This document shows, piece by piece, positions 25,090 through 35,210 of a stretch of 64,000 bases of DNA (position 1 is its first letter; each line of letters opens with the position of its first letter). The stretch is from contig OY743190.1 in the NCBI GenBank assembly GCA_963555705.1, positions 15,693,491-15,757,490 of the forward strand. Reading direction: 5' to 3'. The notes under the pieces are model-generated. The model did not search any database. It was not told the DNA's origin and saw nothing but the letters and a program-made list of their open reading frames with translations. Source of the stretch: Ligustrum vulgare. Lineage: Eukaryota > Streptophyta > Magnoliopsida > Lamiales > Oleaceae. A program made the position numbers and the translations under genes.

Positions 25090-25830
25090 ATGTCTAAATT
25101 CAATTTTGCAAAGTCTCATAAAACCATCTTTCTTCTTCATGTATAGCTCCTGGGCACCCCATGGCAAAAAGCTAGATCGAACAAAACCTTTGTCCACGAG
25201 ATTCTGTAGTTGCACTTTGAGCTCTCTTAAGTTACGAAGGAGCCATCCGATATTATACCTTGGATACTAGAGTTGCGCACTTAATCGATAACGAATTCAA
25301 TTTCTCTTTTAGGCGGTAAATCACAAAGATTTTCTGAGAACATCTTTAGTCATTCTCGAATAGCAGAAATTTATTCGAGAGAAGTATTCACCTTAGACAC
25401 TTCAATTATTGCAACCAGGTAGGCCTAATAACTCTTATTCATCAATTGACGAGCCTTCATCACTGATAATATCGAAATAGAAAGTTTCACCTTTACTTCA
25501 ACAAAGCGACAAGGGTTTCATTTGAAGGTTTAAATACCACCTTAACGTAGCCAATGATTGAAACCTTATACCGTAATAATCATTCCATTCCTAGTATGAC
25601 ATCAAGTTTGTGGGTATTCAGTGTTATGAAATCCATCATCTACTCCTTCCCATTCACCATGATTGGGAAATTTCTCAACACATAACTTTAGTTCAACAAT
25701 TCTTCAAATGGCGTTGACAATATAAACTTGGTCTCCAGCTACTAAAATGGGTAAATCAATTTTTTCCTATAACTGTTGGACTATCAAATGAGTGGGTAGT
25801 CCCGAGATCAAATACGATCAGTGCTTAATA
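25090..25830 (-). pseudogene. Ty3/gypsy protease and N-terminal reverse transcriptase remnants
   Basis: Read on -, a retropepsin-like start FDLGTTHSF (about 25791-25820) has DLG where the active site should be D-S/T-G. Then come DVILGME (about 25585-25605), DLPPKREIEFVID (about 25281-25322), [36 protein letters not shown] and a break at about 25090. This is the normal gypsy order from protease to the first RT motifs. Stops and the changed protease site show it is dead. The YxDD region of RT is absent. Confidence 0.8.
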
Positions 25831-26214
25831 CTAAGTTCGATGACTTCTCAACTTCTCGTTTGGACATTGTATACCCTCATGCCGATATACCATTCATATC
25901 CATTTCTTATTCCACAAAAAGAACTAATAAACAACACCCAAATTTTAATAACCATTCCCTGTTCACTTCCTCATTAATATAACTAAGATATACTAGTCAT
26001 ATTCACTAATAACATTCTTAACCTTTCACTTTACAACATTACACATTAACATGCAAGAATTTGCAATAATTTTCATATCAAGTAACATTTCATAATTTAA
26101 ACAAAAATTAACTTACCAGATGATCGAAGGAGAAGCACTTGAGGCGTGACTCAGTACCCGAACCATTTTCAAATAAGTTTTAAAAGTCTACATAATCGCT
26201 TTTAAAACTCTTAT
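25830..26214 (-). other. Leader-side region of element B without recognisable gag
   Basis: This AT-rich sequence lies between the protease remnant and the PBS. Autonomous relatives carry gag of 1 kb or more here. I find no capsid or zinc-knuckle motif, so gag appears deleted or decayed. Confidence 0.6.
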
Positions 26215-26225
26215 CTCTGATACCA
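26215..26225 (-). promoter_or_regulatory. Primer-binding site, tRNA-iMet, element B
   Basis: The + strand CTCTGATACCA reads TGGTATCAGAG on -, four bases from the right LTR. It proves the - orientation of element B. Confidence 0.93.
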
Positions 26226-26229
26226 AAAA

Positions 26230-28994
26230 TGTAACACCCCAAGTTCAAGAATCTTAAACCTAGGTGTTAACTCCCCTTTTTCTTTTAATGCGGAAATAAA
26301 TCGTTTAAACATTAAAATGCGGAATTTAAATATCGTTTACACGACAAAAATGTTCATTTATCTATTATAAATGTTTTAGCGAAATTTCGGCAGAGTCTCC
26401 TCTATAAATTGGACATAGCCAACCTGTAGAGGAGCATCAAAACCATTTATAAATACACATCACAACTCACTCCATCCCAAACATCATCCAAACCATTATA
26501 ATAAGTCCCAAACTCCTCAACAATACAATTCCAAGTAAATAAACTTTAGCAAATGAAATAAGAGGTATTTTAACCTCAATAATACATGAATTAAAGGATT
26601 AATAATTAGAAATTGAAATAAATTCTAATCTAACTTTATTTTAAAAGAGTTGATGCGGGTATAGCCTGAGTCAGCTGCCGAGTGCTCTCCTCGGATCACC
26701 TAACTTTCATCACCTGAAATGTTGGGGAGGGATTGGGGTGAGATAAAGCTCAGTAAGTAAACTGTATGCATGCTTATGACATGAATGCTTTAAAAATTTC
26801 ATATATGTATCCCCATTTACTTTACTTTCCAAAACTTTCAAACTTTTCAAACTTTCATTTCATTTCAAAACTTTCACTTCATTTCCAAACTTTCACTTAC
26901 TTTCCATCGTGAGCTCACTTGGTGTAACTTCTAGTCAATCAGAATACAGTGGGCAATGACTTATTTGGAACCAGATTACATGTGCATTTCCACCGCAAAG
27001 CGGTTTAACATTCACTTTCCCACCGCAAAGCGGTTTAACATTCACTTTCCCACCGCAAAAGCGGTTTAACAGTCCACCGTAAACGGTTGAACATTCCGTC
27101 GCAAAGCGACTTAATTCGGGTACGCCGGTCCCCCGCGCCCCATTTCCCACTCGCAACTTTCATGAACTAGAAGTACACCCATTCATTCTTTCAAAAACTT
27201 GGGATACATAACTTTTGAACAAACTTGCACCTTGATACATTTCTTTCATTTAAAACATTTGACTTCCCAATTTCGATGTCAATGCATGCTTTATGATGAA
27301 AGGACATGATAATGTGCATGCTTGAACATTCTTCTCAATAACACATACTTTCATAACGTAAATGAAATTCATCAAGGCAAGTAAGTTGCAAGACAATCAT
27401 TTACACATAACTTTCACATTTACATTCAACTTTGATGAAAATAGGGGGAAGTTTACTTACTTGACGTCCTTAGCATTTACCGTTATCTGGATTTGCAAGT
27501 GGAGGAGCCTCGACTGCCCGTGTCGTCAATGTACCAACAATCCTAGTTATATTCATTCATTAAATAAAATATACTTTTATTAGCATTAACCCCCGTAATT
27601 GAAATTGACCAATTAAAATTCGAAATCATCACTGAGTAAAAATTAATAAAAACATTCAGAGTCCCTTAATATTTCAAAAATTACCATTATGCTTCAACTT
27701 AACTAGCAGTACCATTTAAAAGACATAACTTACGGATTTAGAAACTTGAAACTTCACACACGCACATTATCCAAAATTTGAAATCCACAATTGAGGTTAA
27801 AAATTCTGTGACTCACAATTTGATTCAAACACGTCCAAATACATTTACTCAAATCTCAAACCAAATTCTAACTTTGGAATTTACTTATTTATAAATCAAC
27901 ATATAAACTAAACAATTAACTAACACAATTGAATCTATATTTATACCCCTTTCTAGCTCAAAAATGAAACTAAACATTTTTGACATTTGGAAATTTATCT
28001 ACAGACTAAAATCTGAAATTATACATGTGCCCACATAAAAATCCAATTTTTTATATATTTACATATACCTATACATATATAATAACATACACATTCCCAT
28101 TCATCAATATTCACACACTTAAACATCAAAAATTTCTAAATTTATGGTATAATCCGGATTCAAAAATTATACATCCATGATGAACATTACTAAAACCCAA
28201 AATTTGCCTAAAATTCGAAATCTACATACACATAGAATCTGAAAAATCTGAAAATTTTACATATATACATACACAGTAATGTATGTCTACACCTAATATC
28301 TTGATAGTTCAACTGAATTTATACATAAATACAATATATACATATAATTCCATATATACAAACAAAAATCCCATGTGTGTGTTGCGTGTGAGTGTGTCCG
28401 TGAGTGGGGGTGTGTGCGGGCTCGGGTATGTGTGTGTGTCGTGAAGAAAAAAGGGGAAAAGAGGGTGGTCTTACTACTGGTGGGAGGCGGCGGTCGGCGG
28501 TAGTTGCCGGGGAAGGAGAGAAGCCGAGAGACAGAGAGGAGAGAGCGTAGAGACGGAGAGAGAGCGCAGAGACGGAGAGAGCTCGGGTGAGAGGGTGAGA
28601 ATGAGGGTTAGGTTAGGGTTTAGGTGTAATCTTTAAGATATTTGCAATTTAGTCCCTCATTCTCATAAATTAGTAATGTAGGCTTATAACTTTCAATTAA
28701 CATTCCAAAGGGTCACCAAACTTTTCTCAACTTCAATTTAATGCAATTTAGGCAACTTACTACTCAATAAAAAATAAAATTCGCAAGTAACAATTAAAAT
28801 AAACAATTAGACATAGAATTGTACGTAAACAATTTATAAACTTTTTTAATTGGTACATTGATCGAAGCGGCGTCCAAGTCCTTCCACTGCAAAATAATTC
28901 AACTTGTTATCAATAATAATTGTCAAATAAATTATTCATCATAAAAATTTAGGTGGCATTCAAGAAAGCACGCAAAACGAAAAGTGGTCTTACA
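26230..28994 (-). repeat. LTR of element B, right (5' LTR in element sense)
   Basis: This is exactly the length of the left LTR (2,765 bp), shifted by 6,944 bp. The hairpin array lies at 26992-27110, and the GT- and GA-rich tracts at about 28375-28590. It ends in CTTACA before TGTTC. Confidence 0.93.
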
Positions 28995-28999
28995 TGTTC
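28995..28999 (+). repeat. Target site duplication of element B, right copy
   Basis: TGTTC follows the right LTR end and is identical to 19281-19285. Array unit U2 continues directly behind it. Confidence 0.95.
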
Positions 29000-29231
29000 C
29001 ATTTCCTTGTCGTCATCATTGATGAATTGGCAAAGACCTGTTTTCCCAATTCCTGAAGTACCAAAATTTGATATAACAGATGCGGTTGCTCCGTCGGCTA
29101 CTCCTGATGTTGTTTTCAAGAGGTAGTTTCATTTCCTGCTTTTCAAATTGGTTTTCGCAAATATTTCTTTTTGCCAACTGTAAGTTGAATTCTTCTGTTG
29201 CTGCCTTTGTCAAATCATCAAGGATTCTTAG
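29000..29231. pseudogene. CNL-derived tandem unit U2, middle part
   Basis: These 232 bp lie between elements B and C. On - they hold the P-loop and the start of the NB-ARC linker (ATEEFNLQLAKRNICENQFE). The usual frameshift before the P-loop is present. The part ends GGATTCTTAG, where element C begins. Confidence 0.85.
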
Positions 29232-32200
29232 TATAGCGACCCAGAATTTTTATGCAATAAATAATTATTTTAATATTTAGAAAATTGTGTCGCTACTATT
29301 TCACCCATTGTTTTGAAGTTAACGCCGCGACGTGTTCGTCTAGCCAAGTCAAGAAATATCGAATTTGTTCGATTTTAAATTAAATGTTCGAATTTCTAAA
29401 ATTATATTACTTTAATTATTTATTCAAAGTATTATTTCAAAATCATATTTTCAGTTCAAAATATATCAGTTTTTAATACAATTCCGAATCAAAGTTAGTC
29501 CAATTCTTATCATAATCAAAATTTTATTTCACACGTTTTGCTTTCTCTTTATACTCCTTTTCATCACATTATACAAGCATCATCATTATCATCACCACCC
29601 CTCCAAATCATGATATTCTCCACCATATTATTTTACAAAACCATCTTTCCAGCAAGAAAGATGCTTCTCTTTATACATATCAGACCAATCCATTATCATG
29701 AATTCAAGAAATCATCTCCTCCACCACCAGCAGCTCTAATGTCAAGCAACAATACTTCAATCCCCAATTTTTGCAATCACCATAACAACCTGAATCATAT
29801 TACTTCACTGCAGCCAACCCAACTCAAATCCCAATCTGCAACCATTTCAGCTCCACAGTCACGGCCACCAAGCTGCCAAATTCCACTATCTGCTTCAGCC
29901 CTCCTTCATCACAATTCACACTGTCACTGCATCACCACATTTCATCATCACCAATCATCATCACAACCAAGAATTTCCCCCCAATACCAGAACCTCCACC
30001 GGAAGCAATCACCACAATCAAATCAATTCACCGCTTACAACCCTTCGCAGCCACAACCAAACCTCGACGGCATCATGAATATCACCAGTCCACTGCCCTC
30101 AATTCAAGAAATCACCCAACATCACTGTGATACGACCACCACCGCTGCAATACTGCCCAAGTCCGCGCACCACCGTAACCTCCGACCCAAAATTTCAACT
30201 CCACAATCCCCAAATCAAAACCCAAAACCAAAGAAATAGAATACCCAAATACTTACCTCACCTCAATCGCCGGAAAAACCATGATTTTAGCTCGGATTCA
30301 AGCCTCGGTTTAGTTACGAATTCCAGCCCCAAATCACCCAAAATCCCTCCCTTTCGCATAAACACACCCCACTTTCCCCGTCGCCATGTGTCGGCGGCAC
30401 CATCGCCGGTGGTACGAGTCGGAATGGCCGATCGCCATTTTTCTCCCTACCTCTCGTATCTTCTTTCTCTCTGTGTAAGAAAATGGGATAATGAGAGAAA
30501 TCTGATTTTATTATATTTTAACTTTTACGAAATTACACCCTAAGTCCTAAGTTTACAAAATATTTTATTTCAGTCCTTTCAGCTTCAAACTTATCAATTT
30601 CAGCCCTTAAGTTTTAAATGAGTTTTAATCAGCCCCTATTGTTTTAAAATATATTATTTCAACCCTATTGTTTTGAGTTTCCGACTCAACTTTCAAAAGT
30701 ATTCATTTTAATCCCTCAACTTTCAAAGTCTCTATTTTAGTCCCTGAACTTTCAAAAGTATTCATTTTAGTCCCTCAACTTTCAAAACATCAATTTCAGT
30801 CCTCAAATTATAATTTATCATTTTGAACTATATATTCGATAGACTAAAGTGACTTATTGGCTAAGACGAAGCGTACGGAGAATTTAAAGAAATTGAAGTC
30901 ATTCCCGCTCAACTTTGCACTCGTCGGATTTGAGGTAGACTCGCACTTATTAATTGATTTAAATTATGATTTCATATGAATGTCATGTGACTTGTGAAAG
31001 TCAATTTTTAAGAAAAACAAGTATGTTTTTATGAAAGGTAAATATACCTTATGTTGTTATGAAAAGTAAGTATGTTTTTATGAAAAGAAAATATACTTTA
31101 TGTTTTTACGAAAAGTAAGTATACCCTATGCTTCACGAAAATGTTTTTTTGGATCATTGCTATGAAATCAATCTACCAAGATTGTTTTGGGTCCCATATG
31201 ATAAGTTATGATATGTTAAGGGGACCGGAGTTTTAGTAGCGCTACACATAAGAATTCTTGCCACCTAAGTTCGGTAACATTCTTGTGTCTCCTATGTTTA
31301 TGAGGATTTGCCACGAAGTTCGGTAAAATTCCTATGTTTCCATATGTTTATGAGGATTTGCCACCTAAGTTCGATAAAATTCCTGTCGCATATGTTTATG
31401 AGGATTTCGATCCTATCTTATGTTATGATGCAATTGATCCCTATGAATTTCAGAAAATTATGCTTGGTATACTTACTACATAAAAATTCTTACCACCTAA
31501 GTTCGGTAAAATTCTTATGTTTATGAGGATTTCGATTTTATCCTATGTTATGATGAAAACTTACTGTTATTATGATTTTACTACATAAGAATTCTTGCCA
31601 CCTAAGTTCGGTAAAATTCTTATATTTATGAGGATTTCGATCTTATCCTATGTTATTATGATCTTACTGTTATTATGGTTTTACTGCATAAGAATTCTTG
31701 CCACCTAAGTTCGGTAAAGTTCTTGTGTCTATTTATGTTTATGAGGATTTCAATCCTATCTTATGTTATGCTTTCAAAAGAAATTATGCTTGGCATAATT
31801 AAAATGTTTTTATAAGTATATGGTTTTCAAAGAGCTGTTTTCAAAGAGCTATTTTCAAAGAGCCTATGATTTGTAAAATATGTCCCGTGCTGTAATGCAC
31901 AATATGAGTTTTATCAAGAGTAGTTTTATAAAGAAGCTCTATCAATGCCCGTTTTATAAAGAGCCGGGATTTGTGTGTTTAATCATCTTATAAATTAAAT
32001 TAATTTGCGATGAGTCTACTGAGTATTTCCCCCATGAAATACTCACCCTACTTTTTAACAGTTTTGCAGATTTTCGGAGACGGTGGCGAGCGATGAATGA
32101 TGGTGGCAATAATCGTTAAACAGTTGAAAGTTTGACGTTAATGGTTTCCGTATTTTCCAAACAATCGAATAATTTAGAGAAGTTCATTTAATTGAGAAAT

Positions 32201-32408
32201 TATGACATTGGCAATTTCTTTACAATATTAATGGTTCGATTTACTATTTCAAATGGTTTCATAAATGTTTTCAATTTTATCGGCCATTACAGTTTATTTA
32301 ATGTTGCCAAAAATGAATTTCAACTATTTCTTCCGCAAAAATATTATTCGAAAAATTTAGACAGAAAATGACGTAGTGAATCGGGTATACGGAACTCGGG
32401 GCGCTACA
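29232..32408 (+). repeat. 5' LTR of element C (3,177 bp)
   Basis: Both ends and the 3' half match LTR A. The C/A-rich middle (about 29530-30300) does not align with LTR A by eye. C also has about 80 bp at about 31164-31245 that A lacks. The open frame ending at 30239 begins with TTG (first ATG at 29610) and encodes a Ser/Pro/His-rich low-complexity peptide that I do not call a gene. AGTCCCT minirepeats lie at about 30520-30810, and CCACCTAAGTTCGG modules (about six) at 31253-31720. Confidence 0.88.
31253..31720 (+). repeat. CCACCTAAGTTCGG module array in LTR C
   Basis: About six copies of the array described for LTR A are present, with GAATTCTTGCC or TTCTTACC on the left and GGTAA(A)ATTC on the right. 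The number of copies differs from A and the arms are less well matched. Confidence 0.7.
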
Positions 32409-33239
32409 AGTTGGTATCAGAGCTAGTCTGCATTTCTGTAGACTGGAAAAATTTTCAAAAAGAATTTTCAAGAAATATTTTCCATTATAAAATTTTATTG
32501 ATGAAGATTGCCACTGCCATCATTCGTTCCACCAACTCCGAGGTAAAGAAGTTTATGATGTTTAAAGTTATTTCAGTATTTCGAATACTCATTTTATTGA
32601 TTTATGAGAAAGAATGAAGAGTATTTCGGATACTTATGATTTATGAGAAATAAGAATGTATTTCTTTCGAAAATAATGATGTTGTTATGCTTTGTCATAA
32701 CTTATATGTTTTAATGTATGATTATGAGAAATTTTTTTTAAGAAATAAAACGAGTGTTGAGCATAATGGGAATAATATGATTTTATTGAGAATTAAGTAA
32801 TGGATATTATGTTGAGTAAGTGAATTATTTCCTCTATTTTGAAGAGAAATTTATTATGAAGTTTGGCCTTGTGAATAAATTTTGGGAACATGATTTATGG
32901 CATATATTTATAAGTATGAGTTATCTTTTGAGCCATTAAGGTATCGAAGGAAGTGATATTGTGATATTGAAAAATATGATTTGAAATTTCTATGTTGAGG
33001 AATTATGAATTGAATTATGGGATATTTTGATGATATTGAAGTGTTGGAATCGTTTTCAATATTTTTAGATCGTTGTGATCAAATGTGGAGTTATTTATTA
33101 TTGTGAGTTATGAAGTATGCTTATGGTTTGGATAAGTCCAAATTACAAGGGAGACTCTGTTCAGAATTTTATCAATTGAAATTAAGAGCATGATATGATA
33201 AGCATCTACTAAAGTAATTAAGGTTAGACATGCAAGTAC
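32409..33239 (+). mobile_element. Interior of element C, 5' A-like part
   Basis: This part begins with the PBS and follows the interior of element A closely, with small insertions and deletions, up to about GCAAGTACATTTATATC. It is non-coding. Confidence 0.8.
32412..32423 (+). promoter_or_regulatory. Primer-binding site, tRNA-iMet, element C
   Basis: TGGTATCAGAGC lies three bases after the LTR end, identical to the site in element A. Confidence 0.93.
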
Positions 33240-33389
33240 ATTTATATCACAAATGAGATTTGGTTGATGATAGCAGAGATTTTATTATTTTCTCATAAGG
33301 AGAACACACAAGAGTCACACTGGAAAGGAAATACATGAAACACATGAAAGCATAAGAGAAAAACATGGAAAGATCCTCAAAATGAGAGA

Positions 33390-33595
33390 TGTGTTTCCGG
33401 AGTAGCCGTATCCTACCACCTCTGATCTTTTGAGGAAATAAAGAAACCTTCAAAGAGGTGTGTTTCGAGAGTAAGAATACTCCGTAATCTACCACCTGGA
33501 ACCTTTGAGGTACACACAAGATTTAAACATTAAGGAAATCCTAGTAAATGGAGGGGTGTCTCGAGAGTGAGAATACTCCGTACTCTACCCCCACC
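33390..33595 (-). repeat. Three imperfect short repeats beyond the LOG-like stop
   Basis: On + the copies are about 33390-33435 (TTTCCGGAGTAGCCGTATCC), 33460-33515 (TTTCGAGAGTAAGAATACTC) and 33556-33595 (TCTCGAGAGTGAGAATACTC). Each is followed by CTACC(A/C)CC. They start within about 12-15 bases of the LOG-like stop codon, in the expected 3' UTR region of that gene. The role is unknown. Confidence 0.6.
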
Positions 33596-33606
33596 TATTC
33601 TAAGAT

Positions 33607-34260
33607 TCACAGAGTTAAGTTTACATTAACCGGACTCCATTTTCGCTTGATTCCCCTTCCTTGCGACCAATCTATCTTAACTCCTGCTGGATCTTGTATT
33701 GAGATATATGACTGCAGCTTATCCAGTAGTTCATCAATAGTAGGAGCAGAAATAAGAAGCCTTCTGGAAAATGGAGAGATGAATCCCTGTTCCACAGCAT
33801 AATCAAGAAAAGTTAACAAACCATCAAAGAAATTGTTAACATTCAGAAGCCCAATAGGCTTAGTATGGAGATCTAGTTGAGCCCACGAGGTAATGTTAAA
33901 GATTTCTTCTAAGGTACCAAAACCTCCGGGCAGGGCTATAAAGGCATCAGAACCATATAACATACAAGTTATGCGTTCATGGATGGATAAGGTTTGAACT
34001 TCATGCCCTCGTGTTTTGCCTGCAACATCTACCAAAGGGACAGGTATAACACCGATTACTTTTGATTTCTCTGCAAGAGCAGATTGGGAAACACAACCCA
34101 TTAGACCACTGCTACCACCCCCATATACAAGAGTGATACCTTTTTCCCCCAGTTTCTTTCCAAGATCTACAGCCGCTTCTAGATAACCGAAGCCTTTCCC
34201 TACTTTTGATCCACAAAATACACAAATAGTTTTGATCTGTCGAAGTTTTGGTGCTTCCAT
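33607..34260 (-). CDS. LOG-like cytokinin riboside 5'-monophosphate phosphoribohydrolase, intronless captured copy
   Basis: This 217-residue protein has the usual full length of plant LOG proteins. LOG enzymes release the active cytokinin base from its nucleotide in one step. In the sequence: an N-terminal ICVFCGS strand (about residues 12-18), a glycine-rich GGGSSGLMG loop (about 48-56), VIGVIP (about 68-73), the family signature PGGFGTLEE (about 111-119), and WAQLDLHTKPIGLLNV (about 126-141). Well-studied LOG proteins have RKAxM before the signature. Here it reads HERITCM, so the Arg is kept but the Lys is Ile. That could mean altered activity or a divergent LOG-like clade. The ATG has a good context (AAGATGG). 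Plant LOG genes normally have several introns and this copy has none, which suggests an RNA intermediate. It lies inside element C, antisense to it. LTR read-through would give antisense RNA; a TATA-like motif about 75 bp upstream could give its own transcript. Whether it is expressed is unknown. Confidence 0.88.
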   Translation of the reverse strand: MEAPKLRQIKTICVFCGSKVGKGFGYLEAAVDLGKKLGEKGITLVYGGGSSGLMGCVSQSALAEKSKVIGVIPVPLVDVAGKTRGHEVQTLSIHERITCMLYGSDAFIALPGGFGTLEEIFNITSWAQLDLHTKPIGLLNVNNFFDGLLTFLDYAVEQGFISPFSRRLLISAPTIDELLDKLQSYISIQDPAGVKIDWSQGRGIKRKWSPVNVNLTL

Positions 34261-34334
34261 CTTTGATAGTAAAGAAGGGAAAACTTACGAAGAAGATGTG
34301 ATTTTGGGATGCCTGAACTATGAAATATGTTTGG

Positions 34335-34344
34335 CTATTTAAAG
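34335..34344 (-). promoter_or_regulatory. TATA-like motif upstream of LOG-like ORF
   Basis: CTTTAAATAG on -, about 75 bp before the ATG, is followed by a pyrimidine-rich leader (CACATCTTCTTC). A closely similar CTTTTAAATAG lies before the neighbouring ORF. The call is tentative. Confidence 0.35.
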
Positions 34345-34470
34345 CCGGAAAAATTTACTGTTTTTGATTGATTCTGAAAAAAAATAAAAAATAAAATAAA
34401 GATTCACTTTTTGACAAAATCAGCCAACTTTTGACTATTTTATCAAAGATATCACCTTTCGGTGATTTAT

Positions 34471-34555
34471 TTTCAGCTTTATCAAACCTCGAGAAAAGGA
34501 AAATATATTTATTTCCAGCTTTATCAAAACTCGAGAAAGGAAAAATATTTTTTTA
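34471..34555. repeat. Direct tandem duplication of about 42 bp between the two captured ORFs
   Basis: Copy 1 (34471-34511) and copy 2 (34512-34555) share TTTC(C)AGCTTTATCAAA and CTCGAGAAA(A)GGAAAA, with about four small differences. They lie adjacent, head to tail, upstream of the LOG-like ORF on its strand. Confidence 0.8.
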
Positions 34556-34615
34556 TTTCCAAAACGCGTTAAAGAAAACAGCAAAATATTTTAAAAGCAT
34601 ATCAAAAGATTTACC

Positions 34616-35167
34616 TTATATCATTGCTGAACTGCCAGAAGCCTCATTTTGTAAAACAGACTGGCAAACAGGATCTTTTGCTATTATATTTTGGAGACTA
34701 TAACGATTTTTGTCCTCGTTAAACTGAGCGTATAAGGAGAGAAGTTCACGTTGCACATAACCACTTGGGTGCGTCTCAAGAGTCAGTCGAATATCATCCA
34801 AAGACTCCTTACTCAGTCCACCCTTTATGAATTCGATTTTATCATCCCGATTAGTGGAAGAATATCCTACTGATTTGCAACGAGTATTACAGTTCCAACG
34901 AGCACATTTGTAGCAACCACCCAGTCTTTTTGCTCTTCTTTTCTTTGCAAACGTGCTTTTGCCTAAACCAGGCATGTGCTTTGGAAATGTTGATGGTAAT
35001 TCACCAGATAGTCGAACCTTTGCTTCTATCAACCAGCGAACATCTTCTGGAATATCATGAGCCATTAGCAACCTCAATCTTTCGAGCCTTATTCTATAGA
35101 TCTTTCTCAGATCATTCATAGGAAGACTGGAATAATACTTGCGAATGTTAGAAAGGATGATATCCAT
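34616..35167 (-). CDS. Small basic Cys-cluster protein, possible nucleic-acid-binding protein of viral type
   Basis: This intact 183-residue ORF uses ATG at 35167; an in-frame TTG five codons upstream is unlikely as a start. The N-terminal third is helical-looking and charged (LRKIYRIRLERLRLL). A strongly basic patch, KKRRAKR, follows, then a cluster CYKCARWNCNTRC (C-x2-C-x4-C-x3-C) at about residues 83-95, then FIKGG and an acidic to neutral tail. Basic residues directly before a Cys cluster, followed by a short hydrophobic F-I-x-G segment, are the layout of the cysteine-rich nucleic-acid-binding proteins of Betaflexiviridae (carla-, viti- and some trichoviruses). This ORF is longer than those I know. 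A host zinc-knuckle protein remains possible. It lies upstream of the LOG-like ORF on the same strand with a 355-bp gap. I am sure of the ORF, much less of the family. Confidence 0.55.
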   Translation of the reverse strand: MDIILSNIRKYYSSLPMNDLRKIYRIRLERLRLLMAHDIPEDVRWLIEAKVRLSGELPSTFPKHMPGLGKSTFAKKRRAKRLGGCYKCARWNCNTRCKSVGYSSTNRDDKIEFIKGGLSKESLDDIRLTLETHPSGYVQRELLSLYAQFNEDKNRYSLQNIIAKDPVCQSVLQNEASGSSAMI

Positions 35168-35199
35168 TGTTTGATAATTCAACCTCTTCCCAGCATGAA

Positions 35200-35210
35200 C
35201 TATTTAAAAG
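35200..35210 (-). promoter_or_regulatory. TATA-like motif upstream of the Cys-cluster ORF
   Basis: CTTTTAAATAG on -, about 33 bp before ATG 35167, differs by one inserted T from the motif before the LOG-like ORF. In a plant promoter this spacing would leave almost no leader, so the role is uncertain. Confidence 0.3.

Larger units (their letters stand above)
19286..28994 (-). mobile_element. Element B: degenerate chromovirus with intact LTRs, - strand
   Basis: This 9,709-bp element has two 2,765-bp LTRs running TGTAACACC...TTACA, a perfect 5-bp duplication (TGTTC), a tRNA-iMet PBS and a PPT. The PBS lies against the right LTR and the PPT against the left LTR, so the element is on the - strand. 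Its interior keeps broken protease, N-terminal RT and integrase C-terminus/chromodomain-like pieces. No gag could be recognised, and the RT-RNase H-integrase core is replaced by non-coding sequence related to elements A and C. The LTRs are nearly identical (one difference noticed: GTCGACGG at about 21550, GTCGGCGG at about 28495), so the insertion is recent although its coding part was already broken. It must have moved with enzymes from another element. Confidence 0.93.

Noticed and set aside
29538..30543. Open frames of 233 and 138 codons in the 5' LTR of element C
   Set aside because: The long frame starts with TTG, both are low complexity, they overlap each other and sit in the LTR. I treat them as composition artefacts.
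33548..33802. 84-codon + frame overlapping the LOG-like gene
   Set aside because: It is the antisense shadow of the LOG-like C-terminus, which has a strong family signature.
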